From NCBI GenBank assembly GCA_963745755.1, contig CAVUYP010000001.1:620001-684000 (forward strand): a stretch of DNA of 64,000 nucleotides. The letters are read 5' to 3'. Positions within the stretch are counted from its first letter, which is position 1. The number at the start of each line of letters is the position of its first letter. The position numbers and the translations under genes were made by a program. Of the stretch, positions 59,378 through 64,000 are shown in pieces. The stretch is from RHKX01 sp963745755. Lineage in GTDB: Bacteria; Actinomycetota; Thermoleophilia; Solirubrobacterales; 70-9. The notes under the pieces are model-generated. The model was not told the DNA's origin. It saw only the letters and a program-made list of their open reading frames with translations, and did not search any database.

Positions 59378-59451
59378 AGCGGCTGATGGGATTCGAACCC
59401 ACGACCTTCTGCATGGCAAGCAGACGCTCTAGCCAGCTGAGCTACAGCCGC
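59378..59451 (-). tRNA. tRNA-Gly (GCC)
   Basis: 74 nt. Acceptor stem GCGGCTG/CAGCCGC, D-arm TAGCTCAGCTGGCTAGAGC, anticodon stem TCTGC/GCAGA with loop TTGCCAT giving anticodon GCC, and T-loop GGTTCGAATCC. CCA is not encoded. Confidence 0.95.
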
Positions 59452-59502
59452 ACGGTCGCGGCAGTATAGCCTCCGCGGGCGAGGCCACCCGGGGCTCGGG
59501 AG

Positions 59503-59904
59503 TCAGTCGCCGCCGTCGAGCGCCTCGTTGACGAGCCGGTCCGCCTCGGCGTTGAGCTCGCGCTTGACGTGGCGGATCGACCAGTCGTCGAAGTCGGCGA
59601 GGGCCGCCTTGGCGGCGGCGTGGAGCGGCTTCATGTTCGGGTCCTTGACCTTGTACTCGCCCCGGACCTGCTTGACGATCAGCTCCGAGTCGCCGACCAG
59701 GTCCAGCTCGGTGGCGCCGAGGGCGGCCGCGCGCTCGATCCCGAACAGCAGCGCCCGGTACTCGGCGACGTTGTTGGTCGCCCGGCCGATCACCGTTCCG
59801 GCGCTGTCGACGACCTCGCCGTCGGCGTCGCTGACGACGGCGGCGATCGCCGCCGGGCCGGGGTTGCCCCGCGACCCGCCGTCGACGTGAACGGTGAGCC
59901 TCAC
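59503..59904 (-). CDS. Ribonuclease H family protein (RNase HI-like)
   Basis: About 133 residues. VHVDGGSRGNPGPAAIAAVV carries the first catalytic Asp, NNVAEYRALLFGIERAA the Glu, VGDSELIVKQVRGEYKVKDP the second Asp, and RHVKRELNAEADRLVNEAL the last acid. This is the short actinobacterial RNase HI type that cleaves RNA in RNA-DNA hybrids with Mg. GTG 59904 overlaps the stop of the upstream zinc-ribbon gene (GTGA), so they are translated together. Confidence 0.88.
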   Translation of the reverse strand: MRLTVHVDGGSRGNPGPAAIAAVVSDADGEVVDSAGTVIGRATNNVAEYRALLFGIERAAALGATELDLVGDSELIVKQVRGEYKVKDPNMKPLHAAAKAALADFDDWSIRHVKRELNAEADRLVNEALDGGD

Positions 59905-60599
59905 CCTTCCTCGGACGGTGTCGACGAGGCGGTCTTCTCCTCGAGCGTGCCGTCGGCGGCGACCATCAGGTTCCAGGCGCGGTCGGCTGATCCGAGCTGC
60001 TCGATCGTCTCGCCCTTGCCGGACTCGCGCACGTCGTGACCGCGGCCCGACGCCGCGACCTCCCACTGGTACCAGGTGAGCTCCCAGGCGATCGTCAGCC
60101 GGACGAGATCGGCGTCGTCGTTGCCCCTGCGGGCCAGCCCCGTCGCCCGTGGCGGGCCCAGCGTCCGGGTCAGCCCGGCGACGGTCCGGCGGTGATCGGA
60201 GTGGTTGAAGGCGTAGAGGGCGTCGGCGACGCTCGTGCCCGTGGGCGCGGGCGGCGCCGGGTCGGGTTCCGGCTCGTAGTCACGGATCGGCGCCGGCGCC
60301 GGCGCCCGGGGACGCGGCGCCGGGTCGGGGTCGGCCGCAGCCTGCTGGCGCCGCGACAGCAGGCCGCCGAGGACCCCGACGCCGCGACTACGGCGGCGAT
60401 CCCGGCCCGCCGCTGAGTCGCCGGCCGCCTCGGCCTCGTCGGGGCGGAGCCATCCCGCAGCCTCCGCCCGCGGCTTGCAGAGCTCGCAGACCTCGATCGC
60501 CTCGCCGTCGCGGGTCAGGAAGGCGATCGGCCGTTCGCCGGGGAGCAGCCGGCGTCCACAGACGGCACAGGTTGGGTCGGGCTGATCCTCGTCGAACAT
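59901..60599 (-). CDS. Zinc-ribbon-type conserved protein
   Basis: About 232 residues. Near the N-terminus CAVC and CELC form a four-Cys zinc site. A low-complexity Pro/Ala linker (RPRAPAPAPIRDYEPEPDPA) follows, then a helical domain with DALYAFNHSDHRRTVAGLTR and LVRLTIAWELTWYQWEV. Function unknown; coupling to RNase H suggests a role with nucleic acid, which is inference. ATG 60599 is used; the Cys motif starts 11 residues later. Confidence 0.7.
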   Translation of the reverse strand: MFDEDQPDPTCAVCGRRLLPGERPIAFLTRDGEAIEVCELCKPRAEAAGWLRPDEAEAAGDSAAGRDRRRSRGVGVLGGLLSRRQQAAADPDPAPRPRAPAPAPIRDYEPEPDPAPPAPTGTSVADALYAFNHSDHRRTVAGLTRTLGPPRATGLARRGNDDADLVRLTIAWELTWYQWEVAASGRGHDVRESGKGETIEQLGSADRAWNLMVAADGTLEEKTASSTPSEEG

Positions 60600-60665
60600 C
60601 GGGGCGCAGGTTAGATCACGAGCTTGCGGTACCCCGGGCGTGACGCCGGCGGCGGCATCGGCCGC

Positions 60666-61442
60666 TCAGGCCGCGTTCTGGAGGTGCGAGCGCATCCCCA
60701 GCACGGCCTTGGTGTGGAGCTGGGAGACGCGCGACTCGGTGACACCGAGGACGTCGCCGATCTCGCGCAGCGTCAGGGTCTCGTAGTAGTAGAGGGCGAT
60801 CACGAGGCGCTCGCGGTCGGGCAGCGCCTCGATCGCGTCGGCCAGCCGGTCCTTGAGCTCGACGGTGTCGATCGCCTCCTCGGGGTCGACGGCGTTCGGG
60901 TCGCGAATCGTGTCGAGCAGCGAGACCTGGCCGCCGTCGGCGTCGGAGACCGTCCAGAGGTCGTCGAGGGCGAGCACCGAGGAGTTGGCGATCTCGAGCA
61001 GCGTCGTCCGGAAGTCGTCGACGGAAATGCCGAGCTTGGCGGCCATCTCCTCCTCGCTCGGCGCCCGGCCGAGCTTGTTCTCGAGCTGCGAGTGGACCTT
61101 CTCGACGTCGCGAGCCTTGGCCCGGACCGAGCGCGGGACCCAGTCGAGCGAGCGCAGCTCGTCGATGATCGCGCCGCGGATCCGCGACACCGCGTAGGTC
61201 TCGAACTTGATCTCGCGGTCGAGGTCGAAGCGCTCGATCGCGCCGATCAGGCCGATCAGGCCGTAGGAGATCAGGTCCCCCTCCTCGACGTGCGCGGGCA
61301 GGCCGGAGGCCATCCGGCCGGCGACGTACTTGACGAGCGGCGAGTAGGCGACGACGAGTCGCTCGCGGGCTCGTTCGTCGCCCTCCTCCTTGCAGCGACG
61401 CCAAAGCTCCTTGAGCTCCACCGCTTTGACGTTGGTTTCCAT
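60666..61442 (-). CDS. whiG: RNA polymerase sigma factor, FliA/WhiG family
   Basis: About 258 residues with regions 2, 3 and 4. Region 2 shows LVVAYSPLVKYVAGRMASGL and EEGDLISYGLIGLIGAIERF, then KFETYAVSRIRGAIIDELRS (DNA melting and -10 contact). Region 3 has WVPRSVRAKARDVEK, and region 4 has LPDRERLVIALYYYETLTLR and IGDVLGVTESRVSQLHTKAV. This is the WhiG/FliA group; in Streptomyces WhiG starts spore development and elsewhere FliA drives flagellar genes. No flagellar or spore gene is in the window, so its regulon here is unknown. ATG 61442 is clear. Confidence 0.88.
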   Translation of the reverse strand: METNVKAVELKELWRRCKEEGDERARERLVVAYSPLVKYVAGRMASGLPAHVEEGDLISYGLIGLIGAIERFDLDREIKFETYAVSRIRGAIIDELRSLDWVPRSVRAKARDVEKVHSQLENKLGRAPSEEEMAAKLGISVDDFRTTLLEIANSSVLALDDLWTVSDADGGQVSLLDTIRDPNAVDPEEAIDTVELKDRLADAIEALPDRERLVIALYYYETLTLREIGDVLGVTESRVSQLHTKAVLGMRSHLQNAA

Positions 61443-61482
61443 TCAGAGCTTCCTCGCGCCCATACGTTAGTTCAGGACCAGG

Positions 61483-62415
61483 TCACGCACGCGGGTGGGC
61501 CCCCGCGTAGGCGTCCCGCAGCCGCCCCGGCTCGACCCGGGTGTAGATCTGCGTCGTCGAGATGCTGGCGTGGCCGAGCAGCTCCTGGATCGAGCGCAGG
61601 TCGGCGCCGCCCTCGAGCATGTGGGTCGCGAACGAATGGCGCAGCGCGTGCGGCGAGACCCGCCCGGCGATCGCCGCCTCGTCGACCCAGCGGCCGAGCC
61701 GCCTCGTCACGTCCGAAGGCGACAGCCGCCGGCCGCTCTTCGAGATCAGCAGCGCCCGCTCGCCGGGGTCGCCCGTCAGCGCCGGCCGGAAGCGCTCCAG
61801 ATAGCGCCCCACGGCGCGCTGCGCGGGCTCGCCGAGCGGCACGATCCGCTCCTTGCCGCCCTTGCCGCGGACGCGGACGGTCTCGGCGTCGAAGTCGATC
61901 GAGTCGAGGTCGAGTGCGACGAGCTCCGCGCAGCGCAGCCCCGCGGAGTAGGCGAGCTCGAGCATCGCCCGGTCGCGGGCGTCGAGCGGCGTCGCCGCCG
62001 GAATCCGCTCGAGCAGCCGGCGTGCCTGGTCGCGGTCGAGGACCCGCGGCAGTCGCGAGGCCGACTTCGGGTTCGGCAGCAGCTCGGCCGGGTTCTGGGC
62101 GGCGGCGCCGGAGCGGGTCAGGAAGTCGAAGAGCCCGCGGGCGGCGGCGAGCTTGCGTCCGATGCTGGAGCGCTCGAGGCCGCGGCCGGCAAGCGCCGCC
62201 GCGTAGCCGCGCAGCCGCCGGTAGTCGAGCTCGCGCGGGTCGGCGATGCCTGCCCCGACCGCCCACACGGCGAGCTCGTGGAGGTCGGCGGAGTAGGCCC
62301 GCAGCGTGTTCGGGGAGAGCTGCCGAGCGGTCAGCTCGCGCTCGTAGCCGATCAGCGCCGACTGCCAGGCAGGCGAGATCTCGACCTGCGGCCGGCTCTT
62401 CGGAACGGTTGTCAT
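61483..62415 (-). CDS. xerD: Tyrosine recombinase XerC/XerD type
   Basis: About 310 residues. The N-terminal SAM-like domain (YERELTARQLSPNTLRAYSADL) binds DNA; the catalytic domain has AYSAGLRCAELVAL (first Arg), VRGKGGKERIVPL (Lys), HALRHSFATHMLEGGADLRS (His-x-x-Arg) and LGHASISTTQIYT (His and the nucleophile Tyr). The length and compact shape fit chromosome dimer resolution at dif rather than a phage integrase. ATG 62415 is chosen; a GTG at 62442 in frame is possible. It is followed after 40 bp by the sigma factor gene. Confidence 0.85.
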   Translation of the reverse strand: MTTVPKSRPQVEISPAWQSALIGYERELTARQLSPNTLRAYSADLHELAVWAVGAGIADPRELDYRRLRGYAAALAGRGLERSSIGRKLAAARGLFDFLTRSGAAAQNPAELLPNPKSASRLPRVLDRDQARRLLERIPAATPLDARDRAMLELAYSAGLRCAELVALDLDSIDFDAETVRVRGKGGKERIVPLGEPAQRAVGRYLERFRPALTGDPGERALLISKSGRRLSPSDVTRRLGRWVDEAAIAGRVSPHALRHSFATHMLEGGADLRSIQELLGHASISTTQIYTRVEPGRLRDAYAGAHPRA

Positions 62416-62483
62416 GGGACCCGATTCGCCCTCCCTCTCCACGCCCCTGCCGGCGGCGGCGATTCTGCCGATTCCGCCGGACC

Positions 62484-63518
62484 TCAGCCGATGTAGATCG
62501 GCGTCCCGACGTCGACGCGGTCGTAGAGGTCGATCACGTCGGAAACCGCCATCCGCACGCAGCCGTGCGAGGCGGCGCTGCCGAGCGAAGAGGTGTCGGA
62601 GGTCCCGTGGATGCCGGCGCCGTTGTAGATCCCCATCCAGCGCGCCTTCAGGGGGTTGTCGGGCCCGGGCGGGATCGACTGGCCCGCCAGGCTCCCGGCC
62701 CAGTCGGAGTCGGGCACGTTCCAGACCGGGTCGACCTGCTTGTCCTGGATCGCGTAGAGCCCGGCCGGGGTGTCGAAGCCCTGGGCGCCGATCGCGACCG
62801 TGTACTGCTTGTCGAGCTTCAGGTTCTTGTAGAGCGACAGCGTGAAGTTGGAGCGGTCGACGACGAGGTAGGTCGGGTACTTGTCGGCGACCTCGGCCGT
62901 CGTAACGCTCGGCTTGACCTTCTCGGCCTCGGCCTTGACGGTCCGCTCGGCCGGATCCTCGAGCGCCTTCTCGACGTCGCTGCGGAGGACCTCGGAGTCG
63001 AGCTTGCGGCCGGGCTTGGAGGCGACCGGGACGAGCTTGCCGCCGCTCGGCTTGACGCTGGCGTCGACCGGGCTCTGATCGATGTTGTCGGCGATGTGGG
63101 AGACGAAGTGGTCGACGGCGTCCTTGTCGTAGGAGATCTTCGGCGTGATCTCCTCGTCGACCTGGCCGCCGCTCAGCGCCCGCCAGGTCCGGCCCGGCAG
63201 GCCTCCCTGCTGCGACACCGCGAGCGCCTCGTCGACGGTACGGTCGACGTCGGCGGTGAGGTTGCTCTCGTGCGGGGTCAGCGTGAACTTGTCGTCCCCG
63301 TACTTGACCGTGACGGTCTCGCTGATCGGGTCGAGCAGGTTCGTCTTCACCTGCCGGCGGGCGGCCGAGGCATCGAGGCCGCCGACGTCGATCCCGCCGA
63401 TCGTGACGCCCTCGGCGATCGTGTCCTGGCGGGAGGTGTCCCAGAGGTAGACGAGCAGGGCTGCGACGATCGCCGTGAAGACGATCGCGACCAGGGATAT
63501 CTGTGCCTTGCGCCCCAT
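62484..63518 (-). CDS. L,D-transpeptidase (YkuD) with peptidoglycan-binding domain
   Basis: About 344 residues. A single N-terminal membrane anchor (ISLVAIVFTAIVAALLVYLW) is followed by a repeat-type peptidoglycan-binding region (residues about 35-200), then the YkuD domain with VDRSNFTLSLYKNLKLDKQY, TPAGLYAIQDKQVDP, GAGIHGTSDTSSLGSAASHG and the catalytic Cys in SHGCVRM. It makes 3-3 cross-links between peptidoglycan stems or attaches proteins, outside the membrane. It is divergent from nothing nearby; a 48-bp gap separates it from the recombinase start region. Confidence 0.9.
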   Translation of the reverse strand: MGRKAQISLVAIVFTAIVAALLVYLWDTSRQDTIAEGVTIGGIDVGGLDASAARRQVKTNLLDPISETVTVKYGDDKFTLTPHESNLTADVDRTVDEALAVSQQGGLPGRTWRALSGGQVDEEITPKISYDKDAVDHFVSHIADNIDQSPVDASVKPSGGKLVPVASKPGRKLDSEVLRSDVEKALEDPAERTVKAEAEKVKPSVTTAEVADKYPTYLVVDRSNFTLSLYKNLKLDKQYTVAIGAQGFDTPAGLYAIQDKQVDPVWNVPDSDWAGSLAGQSIPPGPDNPLKARWMGIYNGAGIHGTSDTSSLGSAASHGCVRMAVSDVIDLYDRVDVGTPIYIG

Positions 63519-63653
63519 TGAAAGAAGAGATACCGGCGCGGCCGCGTTGCCGCCACGGCGCTTCGCTTTCTGAAGTGTAGGCAGGTCATCGGCCGGGCGA
63601 AACCGACCTCGAGCGATGCAACCGCGGTTGCGTGCCGCCGGGCGACCCGAAGC

Positions 63654-64000
63654 TCAGATACCGAACGGCTCGCGGGCGGTGCCGGTCTCCTCCGGCTCCG
63701 GCGGCTCCGGCGGTCGCGCCAGCGGGCTGCGGTGCAGGAACCGCTCGACCTCGCCCTCGTAGGTGTAGGAGGACTCGACGCCGCTGAGGATCGGCCGCAG
63801 ACGCAGGTGCTCGGAGAAGGCGAGCACGGCCTCCCGGGTCGTGTAGCCGTATCCGAAGCCGCTCGCCTTGTAGCGCCGGTTGTCGAGTCCGCGCCCGAAG
63901 CGCATCAGGTTGAGCATCTCGGGCGGGATCTGCACGCCGAGCGCCCGCAACGGAGCGGTGAGGATGCCGGTCCCCCACGGCGGCAGCACCGGCAGCGGCC
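63654..64000 (-). CDS. NAD-dependent epimerase/dehydratase family protein, C-terminal part (cut by window edge)
   Basis: The frame comes in from the right edge and ends at 63654. The last about 115 residues show RFGRGLDNRRYKASGFGYGY, TTREAVLAFSEHLRLRPILS and a Glu/Pro-rich tail, as at the end of extended SDR proteins found in actinobacteria. The NAD-binding part lies outside. The role cannot be assigned from this part alone. Confidence 0.7.
   Translation of the reverse strand, partial: PLPVLPPWGTGILTAPLRALGVQIPPEMLNLMRFGRGLDNRRYKASGFGYGYTTREAVLAFSEHLRLRPILSGVESSYTYEGEVERFLHRSPLARPPEPPEPEETGTAREPFGI

Noticed and set aside
47795..59451. tRNA genes as integration sites
   Set aside because: No direct repeat of a tRNA 3' end and no integrase next to tRNA-Val, tRNA-Cys or tRNA-Gly.
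61483..62415. Tyrosine recombinase as sign of an integrated element
   Set aside because: Length and motifs fit chromosomal XerC/D. It lies away from the three tRNA genes and no phage genes or att repeats are seen.

Overview
The window is about 70% G+C and reads as chromosomal DNA of a high-GC actinobacterium. The small secreted proteins, the WhiG-type sigma factor, the gene order thrS-infC-rpmI-rplT-trmH-pheS-pheT and the many apparently leaderless genes suggest the class Thermoleophilia (Solirubrobacterales or relatives). That placement is inference; no rRNA gene is present to test it.

Region 1 (1-17816) is a surface or extracellular polysaccharide locus. It holds a sugar-nucleotide epimerase (cut by the left edge), two Wzy/O-antigen-ligase-like membrane proteins, a Wzz-type chain-length regulator fused to a tyrosine-kinase domain, a Wzx-type flippase, two glycosyltransferases, a polysaccharide deacetylase, two tandem near-identical alginate-lyase-like secreted proteins (one frameshifted) and two methyltransferases. 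It also has a small LPFTG-type surface protein and an odd double alpha/beta hydrolase.

Region 2 (17978-24293) is the most interesting part. It is a tightly packed run of 4'-phosphopantetheinyl transferase, carrier protein, acyl-CoA-dehydrogenase-like flavoprotein, amino acid:[carrier protein] ligase (a class II tRNA-synthetase-like enzyme without a tRNA-binding domain), DUF1839 protein and GH2 mannosidase-like protein. The ligase and carrier family is known biochemically, but the pathway and its product are not. Here it sits beside polysaccharide genes.

Region 3 (24297-37825) is housekeeping on the minus strand. thrS is followed by infC-rpmI-rplT, which has its own promoter and an 11-codon leader peptide. 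A strong intrinsic terminator then precedes trmH-pheS-pheT-argC-argJ-argB-argD-glycosyltransferase, where neighbouring genes overlap or nearly touch.

Region 4 (37827-59451) is a mosaic of single genes: a large membrane protein, an acyl-CoA dehydrogenase, another Wzy-like protein, hydrolases, SnoaL-like proteins, rhodanese, dodecin, amidohydrolase, small secreted or membrane proteins, an Ig-like repeat protein and tRNA-Val, tRNA-Cys and tRNA-Gly. Region 5 (59503-64000) holds RNase H, a zinc-ribbon protein, a WhiG/FliA-type sigma factor, XerC/D recombinase, an L,D-transpeptidase and the end of another SDR protein.

Two window-wide patterns stand out. First, many genes start 6-8 nt after a TAnnnT -10 box, so they are probably transcribed leaderless, and several carry a mini-ORF that overlaps the next start codon. 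Second, at least five genes are broken by single-base indels, which may be sequence errors rather than true pseudogenes.
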